Shown piece after piece: positions 35,450 through 46,410 of a DNA stretch of 64,000 nt. Both the position numbers and the translations under genes were made by a program. Origin of the DNA: Camelus bactrianus (taxonomy: Eukaryota; Chordata; Mammalia; Artiodactyla; Camelidae); assembly GCF_048773025.1 (NCBI RefSeq), contig NC_133548.1, positions 21,394,501 to 21,458,500 of the forward strand, written 5' to 3'. The notes below the pieces were generated by a model that saw nothing but the letters and a program-made list of their open reading frames with translations, was not told where the DNA came from and did no database searches. Position 1 is the first letter of the stretch. Every line of letters begins with the position of its first letter.

Positions 35450-36621
35450 AAGGTAATGTGAAAGAATGGAAGATGAGCGTTGATGCACCCCAGAAATCTG
35501 GCAGGAAGTTGGAAACATAGGTTAGATCAACTGAAATACGACTTGAAAATAAAATAACTCATACAACCCTTCTTTTTTTGTCTTTCTCTGAATTTACTAG
35601 AGATACTGTGATTTTAAGCACATTAGACCAACCACACTTGGAAAGTGCCTTTGTTGTGTTGGCTCAAGTCCTGGCAATCAATGTAGGTAAATATCACTAC
35701 AACCAACTTCAAAAGTATTTACTAGCTACAGTCTCAGAGAGTCATTTATTACTTTTTGATTTAGGGTCACTGATTTTGAGCCATGTTCTGAAAGACTTTC
35801 TAAAGGAAACCCAAAACACTATTTACTATAAAAGAAGATGAACAGATCACAGTCATTTTCATATGTTCTCAAATTGTGATTTGTTGATCGAAAAGGAATT
35901 GAGGTTGATGACACACATACAATTGAAGTTGCCTGTTTATTGTTAGATATTCAATGTAATATTCAAAGTACATGGAATAGCCTGCAGGTGTTTCTAAGAA
36001 TGCTTATGAAGTGCATGGCTGTGCAAAAGAAAATCACACTGGGATGCAGGGGAGACTGCTGATGCAATGTGTGACTGACGTTACGTGTGAATTTTAATTT
36101 TACTGATTTCCACTAATTACGAATACTCTTGGAGATATCACCATCCAGATTTGGCCTCACAAAGTTTGGAATACCAATTTACATGTTTCTCCTTGTATTT
36201 TATCGTCTCCCTTCCGTCTTTAAGTGGCTTGCTGTCTATCTACTTGCTAGCTTGCTTCAGGAGACTGATGGGAAAAGTGACATTAAATACATGACCTATT
36301 CCTGCCGGGTGGTTGTTTCTAAACGCCAAGCCCATTATGAAGAGCAGCCGCCGCCCCCCCCCCCCGCACTGAGATGCTTAAGGATAAACACAGGCATGTA
36401 GAGGAGCAGAGAAGAAAACAGTGAATATTATTCCAGGACAGTGCCCTCAAGAGGAGGCCAACCCTGGCCTGCAGGGCTGTGTGATGACTGTAGAGAGAAC
36501 AAATCTTGGGCCCTGGGATTCACAACCTCACGTGGACCACGAGCGGTACAAAAGCAGTAGATCCAGTGGACCTGAAGAAGACCAGTCTGAATTAGGGCAA
36601 TAAAAGGGTCTCTCCAAGGCT

Positions 36622-36657
<36 letters not shown>

Positions 36658-37088
36658 CCAGGATGCTGGGGCTCCAAGAATGGCTGAGGTTGAATCCTCC
36701 CTAAGTCCAGGATTATGAAGACTCGGAGTCAAAATTAACCAATAAAAGATTTAAACATACATACTGTTGTGAACTGAGCTTCAAAGTGTTACACGTGGAC
36801 TGCCTCCAGGAATGGTCATTGTGCACCCTCACCATAAAGGTTTTCAGCATCCTCAAAGTTTCCTCACGGAAATGCCCAAGGACACTGAAGTTCTGTTGCT
36901 CCACCTGGAAAACTGAGAAAGAAGTGGTGCCTACCTGCCACCTACAGAGTTAATGTCTAACTTCCCATTTAGAGAAACCAAAAGGGACTTTCCCACAGAT
37001 ATGTGATAGATTGAGTCGGATAGTAGGCTAGAAGATTCAGGCATTTTTCAAGGATAAACAGTGGGCCCTGCAGTTAATGAGTGTGGAA
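35450..37088. other. Unassigned unique DNA with two homopolymer runs
   Basis: Contains a run of 12 C (36354-36365) and 28 T (36626-36653). No repeat family or exon recognised. No polyadenylation signal is near the T run on the minus strand, which argues against a processed pseudogene. Confidence 0.4.
36626..36653 (+). repeat. Poly(T) tract, 28 bases
   Basis: Uninterrupted T run between unique sequences. Confidence 0.95.
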
Positions 37089-37326
37089 CAGTTGATCCTT
37101 GGACAAAGCAGGGGTTAGGAGTAGCGAGCCTCCAAGCCGTCAAACACCTGAGTATAATTTACAGCCAGCACCCCGAATCCGTGCTTCCTCTCCATCTACG
37201 GTCCCTCCCAATCCACAGGTTCACCCCACAGCAGATCATGCAGTACTATGATATTTACTATTGAAAAAAATTTCACGTCCAAGTGGACCCAGGCAGTTGA
37301 AACCCATGTTGTTCAAAAGGCAACTG
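37089..37326 (-). mobile_element. MER2-like Tigger-group DNA transposon
   Basis: Begins 'cagttgatccttggacaaag' and ends 'gttgttcaaaaggcaactg', which are the inverted ends of the MER2 type. Internally the plus strand reads 'gcagtactatgatatttact' and 'caagtggacccaggcagttg', matching antisense MER2. About 240 bp, non-autonomous. Confidence 0.65.
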
Positions 37327-37509
37327 TAGTTTGAAAGTAACAAACGCCAGCGTGGGGGAAAAAAAAAAAAAAAAGTGTGAGGCAGTTACACACACTTCCT
37401 GAGAACTTCCATGTGCATGAACTGTGCAGATCGTTTCAGCAAACGCATCTCTACAATTCTCCCAACCCCTGCCAGGGATGCTCGCCCCCGAGTCATTGGC
37501 CTGTCCTGC

Positions 37510-37800
37510 TGCTGCACCTTCTTTGTGTTATCACAGAAACGTCGCCCTGCAGGGAGGCAGGCCTTCCCTTGCTACCTTATCTAAAATTGCAACCTCCCGA
37601 TTCTTCCTATGCCTCCTCTGCAGTCATTGTTTTCTCCTTATCACTTATCACTACCTCACATACTGCACAGTTCATCCATCTGGTTTACTAAATGCTTTCT
37701 GCTTCCGGAGGCAGGGAGCTTGACTCTTTTGTGAATCCCTGTCTCCCCAACCCCAGAATCACATCTCACATGTGACACAAGCTACCTTAAGTATTTGCTG
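37510..37800 (+). mobile_element. L2 LINE fragment
   Basis: 'gcaggccttcccttgctacc', 'cttatcacttatcactacct', 'ggaggcagggagcttgactc' and 'ctaccttaagtatttgctgg' follow the L2 3' region. Confidence 0.7.
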
Positions 37801-37834
37801 GAAAATGGCTTAATATTTGAGTGACTCCCTGAAG

Positions 37835-37980
37835 GAAGAGCAGCTCTTTATCCTCATTTTGCCAGAGGAGGAAATCAAGGCTCATACAGATTCAGTCATT
37901 TACTCAAAGTCACTGAAATTAGAATATAGATTTATCTGGCTCCAATGCTTCTGCTCTTTTCACTATGGCATTCTTTCATT
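37835..37980 (-). mobile_element. MIR SINE, antisense
   Basis: 'ctttatcctcattttgccag', 'aggaggaaatcaaggctcat', 'ctggctccaatgcttctgct' and 'cactatggca' follow antisense MIR. Confidence 0.65.
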
Positions 37981-37999
37981 TACCTAAAATAAAGTCATT

Positions 38000-38480
38000 T
38001 GTGCATGCACTTATACACCAAGCTAGCTGAAAAATAGGAGACAGACAGATGACTAAGTCACCACTTCCTACACTCAGCTTGCACTCCAGTGAAGGGGACA
38101 GGGTCACACCGAGGACATTTCAATAAAGAGATAAGCATCTTTTAGTCTGCTAAATGCTTTCTGAAGTAAGTGGAGAAACTCTTAAGCTAGTTTTAGGTGG
38201 TTAGAGAAAGCTCCTCAGAATAAGTGGTTGTTTAAGCTGACAAGTGAAGAATGGATTAGAGAAAGGAAAAATAAAGATTTTAATGACAAAGTAAAGAAGT
38301 TGCAAAGCAGGTGCAAGAGGAAGGAAGGCTAGTCCACAGATGTCCCCATGACCAGAAGAACTCCATGAGAGCTTAGTAAAGCTCAAAGATAGAGTTTGGT
38401 ATAAAGTGGAGAAAAAGGGGGAAAAAATGACCATAATCAGGCTGTGAAGTAAACAGAAACCAGGTTATTAAGTTTTGCTA
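38000..38480 (-). mobile_element. L2 fragment, antisense
   Basis: 'gcttgcactccagtgaaggg' resembles antisense L2 'ttacactctagtaggggaga'; later 'gttagagaaagctcctcaga', 'gctgacaagtgaagaatgg' and 'ggtgcaagaggaaggaagg' follow the antisense order. Confidence 0.55.
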
Positions 38481-38740
38481 GAAGGAACTCATCTAATAGG
38501 ACAACAATTTTTAAAAAAGTATGGCAACTCCTTTGGTTTATTGCTGCTTTAGTAATTATTCAAACCTCCCATGTTTTGAAAAGAGGAAGCTGACTTCCCA
38601 AATGTCTTTAACTTTCCAGCCCCTTCATTAATTATCCAGTAATTAATGGGACTCAGTTACTCACAGAGAATGAACTCCTTGCCAAAGATCTCTGTTGAGG
38701 AATCAACTTTCTACACATATCAGTGATTCACTGAGGTGTA

Positions 38741-39302
38741 TTATTTATATATTGCTACATAACAAAATTACCACTCACTTAGTAGCTTAAAACAACACGC
38801 ATTTAGTATCTCATGGGGGAGGTTGCAGTCCAGAAATGATTTACCCAAGTCCTCAGCTTAGGGTGTCCTAAGGCTGCAATTAAGCTGCTGGCCATGACTG
38901 CAATTTCGGCTAAGCCTCCACTGGAAGGAACCTGCTCATCATTCACTCTACTGGGGGCAGAATTCAGTCCCTTGCAAGCTGCTGAATGGAAGGCTTCAGG
39001 TTCCTGGACATAGGTTGGGGTAGCCCTCATCTCCTGGCCATGTGGCTGTCCCCATACACGGAAGCCCACTCACATCACATCACAGAAGCTTGTTTGTCAA
39101 GCTTTCCCTGTAGGACGAACAGGGATTTTATGTACTGTAATCACATACGTGTAATCATGTGCATCTCATCACTTTTGTCGTTATGTGACTGCCTAGAAGC
39201 AGGTTACAGGTCTAGCACATACTTACCTAGAGGACAATACATAAGGCAGGACTACAAGGGGATGGCACTCCTGGGGACCACCAAAGAGTCTGTCTGCCTT
39301 GT
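38741..39302 (-). mobile_element. MLT1-type MaLR LTR, older subfamily, fossil
   Basis: Starts 'tattatttatatattgctac', then 'taacaaaattaccactcact', 'agcttaaaacaacacgcatt', 'atctcctggccatgtggctg', 'catctcatcacttttgtcg' and ends 'caaagagtctgtctgcct'. Same subfamily and orientation as 6917-7499. Confidence 0.75.
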
Positions 39303-39382
39303 GACGTCTTTCTGCTAGCCTGCAACGCAGAGATTTTCCAATCATTCTCCTTCACCGAAATGAGCCCACGAAAGGCTTCTGC

Positions 39383-39760
39383 CTGAATCAGCTCAGGCTG
39401 CGATAACAGATTCCCATAGACTGAGTGGCTTTGGCAACATTAATTTCTCACAGTTGAGGGGGCTGAAACATCCAAGATCAAGGCACCAGCAGGTCTGGTG
39501 TCAAATGAGGGCACTCTTCCTGGTTGGCAGATGGCCCTCTTACTGTATCCTTTCATGACAGAGAGAAGGGAGAGGAAGCAAGCTCTTTCAAATCTCCTCT
39601 TTAAAGGGCACTAATTCCGTTCATTGGGGCTCCACCCACATGACCAATTACCTCCCAAAGGCCCCACCTCCTAATATCATCATATTGGCGGGGGGGATTA
39701 AGATCTCAACATACCAGTTTGGGGGAGGGTGATGGGAGAACACAGCATGCAGTCCAAACA
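39383..39760 (-). mobile_element. MLT1A MaLR LTR, antisense, fossil
   Basis: 'cagctcaggctgcgataaca', 'agactgagtggctttggcaa', 'atttctcacagttgaggggg', 'ggggctccacccacatgacc', 'caaaggccccacctcctaat' and 'acagcatgcagtccaaaca'. It lies about 80 bp after another MaLR LTR in the same orientation. Confidence 0.85.
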
Positions 39761-39764
39761 TCAT

Positions 39765-40404
39765 TATATAGTGGACTTGCTGTTTCAGAAAGTCTGTAGT
39801 AAATCTCTGGGCAAAATTTCACAACGCCTTCTCCCCACATACAACTGAGGCCGATATGTCTGAATAATCTGTAGAGAAGAGGTTAGTCCCCTTTCACAAT
39901 TGATTAGGATCACCCATGCTCAGCAGGGGCTGTTAATTGCAGCAGGGTGAATAAACGACACCAGCCTTCATGCTTTTTCTGGCTCCTCCATTTGAAGCTT
40001 TTCTTCCTGGATAATTAGACTTTCTTTAGGCAGAAATGAGCTTGGCAGATCTGGAGACCAACTGTTCTATGTAGCTATGTAAAAAAAAAAAAAAAAAATC
40101 TAGGGAGGGGGGTCAGAAGGGAGGGCAGGCAGCCAGATTCCCCCCAATTTACGTGAAAACTTTAATCCACGCAGACTTCATAGGCACTTGTTTGGAGAAT
40201 GACATCCGAACAGCTGTAACTGCCCACAGCTATTTTATTCTTGACATCAATTTCTGAAAACATCACCTGTGAAAAGTTCAACTTTTAGCATTTCCTGTTG
40301 TTTTCTTTCTCCCTGGGGTAGACATCAAGTTCACGTGAAAAGAGCCATTTGGGGAAGAGAACAAATACTAATGACCCCCAGATGAGTAAAAGGAACACAG
40401 GGGA
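39765..40404. other. Unique DNA, possible conserved regulatory sequence
   Basis: No repeat recognised apart from a poly(A) run at 40081-40098. The stretch contains several homeodomain-like cores (ttaattg near 39930, taattag near 40013, ttaatcc near 40163). Motifs this short occur often by chance. Confidence 0.35.
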
Positions 40405-40580
40405 CGTAGCGGGCAAGAGTGGATACTGGAGTCAGAAGACCTTTGCACTACTTTGGGCAAACTGTGATTCCCAGAAAAGCAATTAACCTCTCTGGGCCGC
40501 TGTTTCTGATGCGTAACACAAGAGAAATAGGTGCTCCTACCTAGTCCTTTAGATAGTTTATGAGGAGAAATTAGGCAGTA
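40405..40580 (+). mobile_element. MIR SINE
   Basis: 'gtggatactggagtcagaag', 'tgggcaaactgtgattc', 'caattaacctctctgggccg' and 'ctgtttctgatgcgtaac' follow MIR. Confidence 0.65.
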
Positions 40581-40775
40581 GTTAAAAGTAAGAGTTTTAC
40601 CACAATCCCTAGATCTAATTCTTTTTGATTGTCTTGGAGGAAAAAAGAGAATAAAAGAAAGAGAAAGAAAGGACTGAGTGTTTCCAGAATGGAATCTCAC
40701 CATAATGCTTGAAACTGTGTGGTCATTTCTTCAATCAGATACAGTAAAAAATTTGGAAAGTAAATTGGTTTAATT

Positions 40776-40945
40776 TAGCAAATCTCAAACTACTTGTATT
40801 GTCTGTAAGAATCACCTGGCTGTTTGCTTAGAAGGCGGTTGCCAGATTCCACTTCCAGATGCTCTCAATCAGGAGGTCATGAGTGGGTCTCAGTGATCTT
40901 CATTTTTAGCTAATGCAGACTGATGCAGCTTTTCGCTAGACCTAA
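40776..40945 (+). mobile_element. MER5A hAT-Charlie element
   Basis: 'caaatctcaaactacttgta', 'gtaagaatcacctggctgtt', 'gctctcaatcaggaggtcat', 'gatcttcatttttagctaat' and 'cagactgatgcagc' follow MER5A. Confidence 0.7.
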
Positions 40946-40974
40946 TTTTGCAATAACACCCTTTTTAAATTATA

Positions 40975-41385
40975 ATAATTCTGCTCATTACCTCCTTGTT
41001 TTCCTGCCTGCCCAGGTATTCTCCAAAAGGGCCCGTACGCAGGCTACTTCATCTACCCTGAACACTCTCCCCTCTTTCTCTTGGTTCACTTAGATCACCT
41101 TTCAGGTTTCACTTTAGCATCACTTTCTGCAATGAAGTCCATCCTACTGCCACAAACTAATTTAATTAGGCTTCTCTTATGCATTTTGTAACACTAGGCA
41201 CTTCCCCTTCATAGCAATTACCATAATTACAGTTAATTAAATCTGTATAATTATTTATGTACTGTTTCTCTCCTCACCAGGATATGAGATTCCTGAGGCT
41301 AGAGACTGGTTAATTTGCTTCACTAGGGCCTGGAAGATGCCTTCAACATAGTAGGTGCATAATAAGTATTTGCTGAACGAAGGAC
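40975..41385 (+). mobile_element. L2 LINE 3' end
   Basis: 'gatcacctttcaggtttcac', 'tcaccaggatatgagattcc', 'tcactagggcctggaagatg' and 'tgcataataagtatttgctg' give a clear L2 3' end. Confidence 0.85.
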
Positions 41386-41550
41386 AGGGGTCGGGGGGGA
41401 GGGAAAGAGAAGATACCATAACCAACTAACCAATCCTCTGTAAGAGTTTGAATAGGAGAAGCCCAGGGAGAAATGAAAGGGCAAATTATTTAAATTGTAA
41501 CTGAGCAGGATGCTATGGGACCTTCCTGGGACAGACCCCTCCCCATATCC

Positions 41551-41963
41551 TGTGTTGTGGCTCCTCTCTTAAGTACCCGATAACAGTGTCTCACGAATAG
41601 TTCCTGAGTTTTTCAGATGCTCATTTCTTCCATCAAGTGGAAGAAATTAACTACTCGATGATCATGATGATCGTGAGCATGTATTTCCCAGACCTTATGG
41701 CGCCTAGAGATTGAGCACCATCGACCAATCAGAGAATTGTTCACAGCGGATCACTGACCCTGGTATGCCCCTCCCTCAGCCGGCCTTTAAAAACACTCAT
41801 CTGAAGCCCTTCAGGACGTTTGGGATTTTTTGGACATAAGCCACCTTCTTCATGAGTTCTCCTTGCGGGCCCTGCAATAAACCTTCCTCAGCTCCAAACT
41901 CTGACATTTCGGTATTGTTTGACCTCACTGTGAGTCAAGCACACGAACTTGTGGTCAGTAACA
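41551..41963 (+). mobile_element. Solo LTR of a class I endogenous retrovirus, fossil
   Basis: The stretch has LTR layout: a CAAT-type 'gaccaatcagagaattg', a TATA-like 'cctttaaaaacactcat', then 'ggccctgcaataaaccttcc' as polyadenylation signal and a U5-like 'actctgacatttcggtattg' ending 'gtcagtaaca'. No primer-binding site or internal region follows, so it appears solo. The left end is uncertain by some tens of bases. I infer class I from the layout. Confidence 0.6.
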
Positions 41964-43734
41964 AAACTAACATGCTGGGTTCAAGCCTATACAAACACAC
42001 CGCAGAACAATCCTTGACTGCAAAGACTGAAAACATCTCCTCTGCCCTCTGAAAGTTTCAGCTCAAACCATTTTTGCAAAAAGAATAGATTCCATCAGGA
42101 TTCTTCCATATAATAGCTTGGGTGTTTTTCATACTGCAAGCATAAGGTATCTTCAGACTTACATTGTTTTATTTTTGTTATTAGTAATAATGATAGTTAT
42201 TGTTATTTATTATTACTTACAGGTCACAAAGCATAGGAAAACATTTTTGAGTATCAACATAAACTCTTTGGGAATGTTACTTCCTAAATTGGAATGGCAA
42301 ACAAGCATCACAGAAAAATGGACAAAATGCTCAGTATTGACCCAGTTAAAATCTATTTCCAGTGACTGGGCATTTGCACCACTGTACAGTAGGAGATTTT
42401 TCACCTGACAAGATCAGAACCAACAGTTCGTAAGTTATTAGAAAAATCAGTTGATGCCAAGAGTCATAAATAATTATATATGTACCTAAATGTTTTTTTA
42501 GCCTAAAACATAAAAAAAAGTATATTCATTATGTAATCTGTTGATGCAGATCCTTGAATGAATCAGCTAGTGGAGGTGTGTACAGCTTTTATTGCCAAAA
42601 CTCCACCTCATTAGCATATCTTCCACTATTTCCAGTGTGGGTCCTCTTAAGGTGAAGGTCAAATTTTAAAACACTTGTAAACAAATCTCAGTACAGAATG
42701 TTTCTAGACTTTTATGACTTCTGTTCCTCAATCTTTTATACTCACCTCTTCCACATTTATTCGGATAGTAATTTTGTTTTACTGATTTACTTTCATGAAG
42801 TCAAAGCTTTTAACTAAGTTTGCATAGAAACCAAGGCTCTTTTTCTTTATGCATTCATAATTTAATCAGAGTAAGTACTGTATTGATTATAATATTGGGT
42901 GCAACACATCTGGAGACACAAGGGACTCTGAGTCAGTGGACAACTTAACTGGTGATCCCGAAATTGTCCATGTGGATTTGAAGGCAGCCTTCTAGGGTCT
43001 GACTCCATTGGGAAAGGAGAATGAATTCACTGATCTGGTGAATTAAATAGATGTCAGCTAAGAAAATCCCTAATTTTTGTAGCTTAGACTTCTACCGCAG
43101 TGATTGTTAGGATGTAAATAATGAGAATACCCCTAAACGCAAAATATTTCTCTAATCTTTACCAAACCACAGTGTCTCTAAATAAAAATCTAGAATCTTC
43201 TCTATGTCACATGACTATGTTTGGCTCAAAACCAGGCCACCTAATATTTATTCATTCAAAAGTAACAGTTTTGAGACACCCTTGAGAAGCACCCTTGAGA
43301 GACATGGCCATTTTGGGTAGGTAAGAAGTGGGGTTTTTAATTTGATAGACATGGATTTATAGCTCTGATCTGCCACTAAGAAAATTTTCACATATACTGA
43401 GTATCTCCTGAGCTTCTGCTGGACAGGTGATATTCATACTACGCTGATCCAGAGCTAGTCAACCCAAACTAGCATGCTTTCTAGGGAATCCTGAGTAGTT
43501 TTCTTACTTCTTTCAAGCCTCAATTGGGGCATCCGTGAAATCATTGAAATAAATGACAGAATTCTATGTGAAGAGCTTTGTAATGGTTGGATGATTGTTT
43601 CAAAAGTTACCTTTGATCCCATGAAATTCCTTCCTCTGAATCAAGAAACAAAAGATTTGCATTGAAAAATGCTATTACATTTTTGGTCTTTAAGCCAAAC
43701 AGACAAACAAAAGCCATCTAGAGTCAATGTACAA
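41964..43734. other. Unassigned unique DNA
   Basis: No repeat or gene recognised. TTA-rich stretch near 42165-42222. The part 42540-42670 includes 'cctcattagcatatc', an octamer/homeodomain-like sequence. Confidence 0.4.
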
Positions 43735-43878
43735 GTCAAAATGATACTGGTGTGGGGTAATAAAAATGTTCCGGAATTAGACAGAAGTGATGGCTACACA
43801 ACACTGTTAATACACCAAAGGCCCCTGAGTTGTACACTTGGCAATGGCTAAAATGGTAAGTTTTATGTTATGTATATT
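43735..43878 (+). mobile_element. Old L1 3' UTR fragment
   Basis: 'aatgttccggaattagacag', 'agtgatggctacacaacact', 'tgagttgtacacttggcaat' and 'atggtaagttttatgttatg' follow the old L1M 3' UTR. It is cut by the LTR that follows. Confidence 0.65.
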
Positions 43879-44281
43879 TGTTGGAGGAGGTCACGGAGGG
43901 GACATGGCTGCTGCTCGACTTGCGAGCTGGACCCAGGCGATCAGAAGCTCCTCACCCACTCCCAGTCCTTGGAATGTGCATTTTGCACTAGCCTTCCCCA
44001 CAGCAGGAGCTGCTCAAGGTCACAGCCTTGAGATAGCAATGTGTTCTTGAGACCACCTGGACGATATACATGACTGAGCCCAGTTAAGGGCTCTATCTAA
44101 ACTTTAAAGAGTCTGGCAGGTGGGTTGGATCTGTTTGCCTCGCAGCCACCTAAGACAAGCCTCATAAATAAGTTAGTTCCTTTGCTTATTAAAACTGCCA
44201 TCTACCAACCTGAAGTGTCCACCTCTTTCTTCGGTCTCTGCTTGCCCTCCAAGTACAAATGACCAGGGTGTGACCCAACAG
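43879..44281 (+). mobile_element. Solo LTR inserted in old L1, probably class I ERV, fossil
   Basis: The ends form the retroviral short inverted repeat: it begins 'tgttgg' and ends 'ccaaca(g)'. Near the end is 'tgcttattaaaactgcc' as a polyadenylation-like region followed by 'tcttcggtctctgcttgccc' as U5. The bases 'tatt' flank it on both sides (43875-43878 and 44282-44285), consistent with a 4-bp target duplication. The TG/CA ends are intact, and its insertion in old L1 shows it is younger than that L1. Confidence 0.65.
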
Positions 44282-44299
44282 TATTCATCACACACACAT

Positions 44300-45227
44300 G
44301 ATATGAGAAGATTATAATGCTATGGGGAAAATACTTGCTGGGTTATATAATGAGTTTAAGCCTAAAAGGAGTATAATTGAGGTGTCCAGTGGAAAGAGAG
44401 CTGAATGGTGCATTTAAGTTTTAGAAAGGTAAAGACAATTATATCTTTGGGTATCTGAGCATGGGATCTGTGAATATACTAAAAACACTATATCAGAATT
44501 AAATAACATGATATATGTGAAGCATTTGCAGTATTTTCAACGTAAGCTTCTCTGCCATTAACATCTTTGCTGTGTATGTAACTAATTGTCCATAAGGCAA
44601 TTTTGAAGTAAAAGATAAACTTACTGGTTGATGGTTTGGTTTGACAGTTTGGTTTCACCTGGATGAATCTGTCTTTGTGGAGCTGACAGATGACAATCTG
44701 CCTCCAGTCGGTTTCTTATTTTGAAACACAGTACATTGGAGGAGAAAAAGGCTGAGGGCCTCAAAGGTACAGAGTTAAACTCACATTTCCCACAGAATTT
44801 TGGAATGTCTATCAAAGGACATGTGACGACATGCAATTAAACAACAGTGCGGATACTTTCATAATGCAGAACAAAGCTCATTTACAAATGTATGCGCCCC
44901 GGTATTTGGAAACTGATACCTCTCTTAATGAAGGAGAACATCCTAGCAACAAAGAGAAGAGCACAGTGCTGGATGAGGAGATGGCTGAACAAGCCCAAAA
45001 ATGTATAATTCTATGAATGAAGGACTTCAATGAAGAGTCCTTAGTACAGCTCACAAAATAAAGTCAGCTATTTGGGCTGTATTACCATGAACCTACACAA
45101 TTTTAAATGTAATCAGGTATTATATACGTTGCAATAAATTCTTAATTTTGCTCTTCATTTTTCAAGTTTCATTATGTCCTTTTTAATGTTCTTCCTTTAA
45201 TTTTTTTTTTCAATTTTATCTTTTATG
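44300..45227. other. Unassigned unique DNA
   Basis: No repeat or gene recognised. A 61-codon plus frame at 44831-45016 has no recognisable features. Confidence 0.4.
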
Positions 45228-45319
45228 GCAAAATTGCCTCAGGGCCAATTAGTTATGTGGCAAAAATGTGTGCAGCAAAAGTGCTTGCGGTAAAGAAACT
45301 TACGGTAAAAATACCAAGA
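45228..45319 (+). repeat. Degenerate 15-bp tandem repeat
   Basis: Four contiguous 15-base units start at 45260, 45275, 45290 and 45305: gcaaaaatgtgtgca, gcaaaagtgcttgcg, gtaaagaaacttacg, gtaaaaataccaaga. A further unit (gcaaaattgcctcag) is at 45228-45242, with a 17-base unrecognisable unit between. I do not know the family. Confidence 0.7.
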
Positions 45320-45374
45320 ACCTTGTGTGAAGGGTCTGGAACAAGGATCACCTCTAAGTGGTATTTCCTTCCCT

Positions 45375-45530
45375 TTATAACCACTAATTGACTGTGGACA
45401 ACTAGCAGGTCATTTAACTGTTCCGAGTTTCATACTCACTTTACCAGCACTTACAATAAGGGGTTTAAATTTGACGACCTTTAACCAACTTCCTACCTCT
45501 TTCTTTCATATTAGCTTCTTCATATGACAA
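45375..45530 (+). mobile_element. MIR-like fragment, near-duplicate of 47040-47180
   Basis: 'gactgtggacaactagcagg', 'tcatttaactgttccgagtt' and 'ggggtttaaatttgacgacc' follow MIR. The phrase 'cactttaccagcacttacaa' is shared with 47100-47119 and is not MIR consensus. Confidence 0.55.
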
Positions 45531-45894
45531 ACACTGTCCCTCCCAGGATAATAAATCTATGGCCCCTGATACACAGCCAGTAACTACACATGAAGCTAAT
45601 TAATGGTGAATCTATTACTAAATTATTACTATTACTATAAATAGAAATGTGTGCATAAGTGAAATACTTCTCAAATTACTAATCTGCTTTTTAAGTTTAA
45701 CAGATGATGCATTGTTGATCAGACATAGACAATTAGAGAGCTCGGCATTCTTCACAGAATGATATTTAATGACCAAACACTGTGTATGATTTTCCAATTA
45801 TAACTATTACCATAAAGTCCTCCAAAGTAAGGAAACTGAAATCTCCAAGACAGGTAGTGAGAAGAGACTTTAAAATCGTGGGACGAGATCTTTG

Positions 45895-46010
45895 TTTTGA
45901 GCACCAGAAAACTGAGGCACTAACAATTTAAGAAACATTCCAAAGGTTATCCAGAGACTAAGGAAGAACCTTGACTACATTTCAGTATTTATTCCACCAC
46001 ACCATTAATT
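45895..46010 (-). mobile_element. MIR fragment, antisense
   Basis: 'caccagaaaactgaggcact', 'ccaaaggttatccagagact' follow antisense MIR. Confidence 0.55.
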
Positions 46011-46139
46011 TAGAACCCAAATAACTAAGTGTTGTTTGGATGAGTGGATGGTACTACTTTGGGAGATTCACAATGTGCCATGGATATCTTTGGCAAAGGG
46101 GAGTCAAAGATGCATGAAGCAAAGCACTTTCATTCAAAA

Positions 46140-46330
46140 AGTGGTCAAACCAGTTGAGGGGCCAGAGAAGTAAATAGGGGAGAAAATACACTGCAGGAAA
46201 TGCTTCGGGAGGTAAGTATAGCCTTTTACGAGAGCCTGAAGAGAGACAGTTAACTCATAATGGTAAGGTATGGGAGCTGCTAATGATGGTTTCCTATTAA
46301 AAGGACATTTGAGTTGAGTTTTGAAAGTTT
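46140..46330 (-). mobile_element. Possible L2 fragment, antisense
   Basis: 'aaaaggacatttgagttgag' resembles antisense L2 'gacatttgagctgag'. The rest is too diverged to be sure. Confidence 0.35.
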
Positions 46331-46338
46331 TACTGAAA

Positions 46339-46366
<28 letters not shown>
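46339..46366 (+). repeat. (TG)n microsatellite
   Basis: About 14 perfect TG units. Confidence 0.95.
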
Positions 46367-46370
<4 letters not shown>

Positions 46371-46410
46371 TTTTATAGGCATCACCAAGATTAAGGATTA
46401 TTGATGTGAT

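Noticed and set aside
35578-35841. 87-codon plus frame with fairly normal composition
   Set aside because: No family recognised, no splice or promoter context; too short to support.
36626-37375. Possible processed pseudogene between poly(T) and poly(A) runs
   Set aside because: No polyadenylation signal near either run in the right orientation, and 37089-37326 is a MER2-like transposon.
37377-37723. Two overlapping plus-strand frames of about 100 codons
   Set aside because: They run through an L2 fragment; L2 3' regions are pyrimidine-rich and often stop-free.
38986-39318. 110-codon plus-strand open frame
   Set aside because: It lies entirely within and just past an MLT1-type LTR.
40368-40703. 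111-codon minus-strand open frame
   Set aside because: It runs antisense through a MIR and an A-rich tract; composition and position indicate chance.
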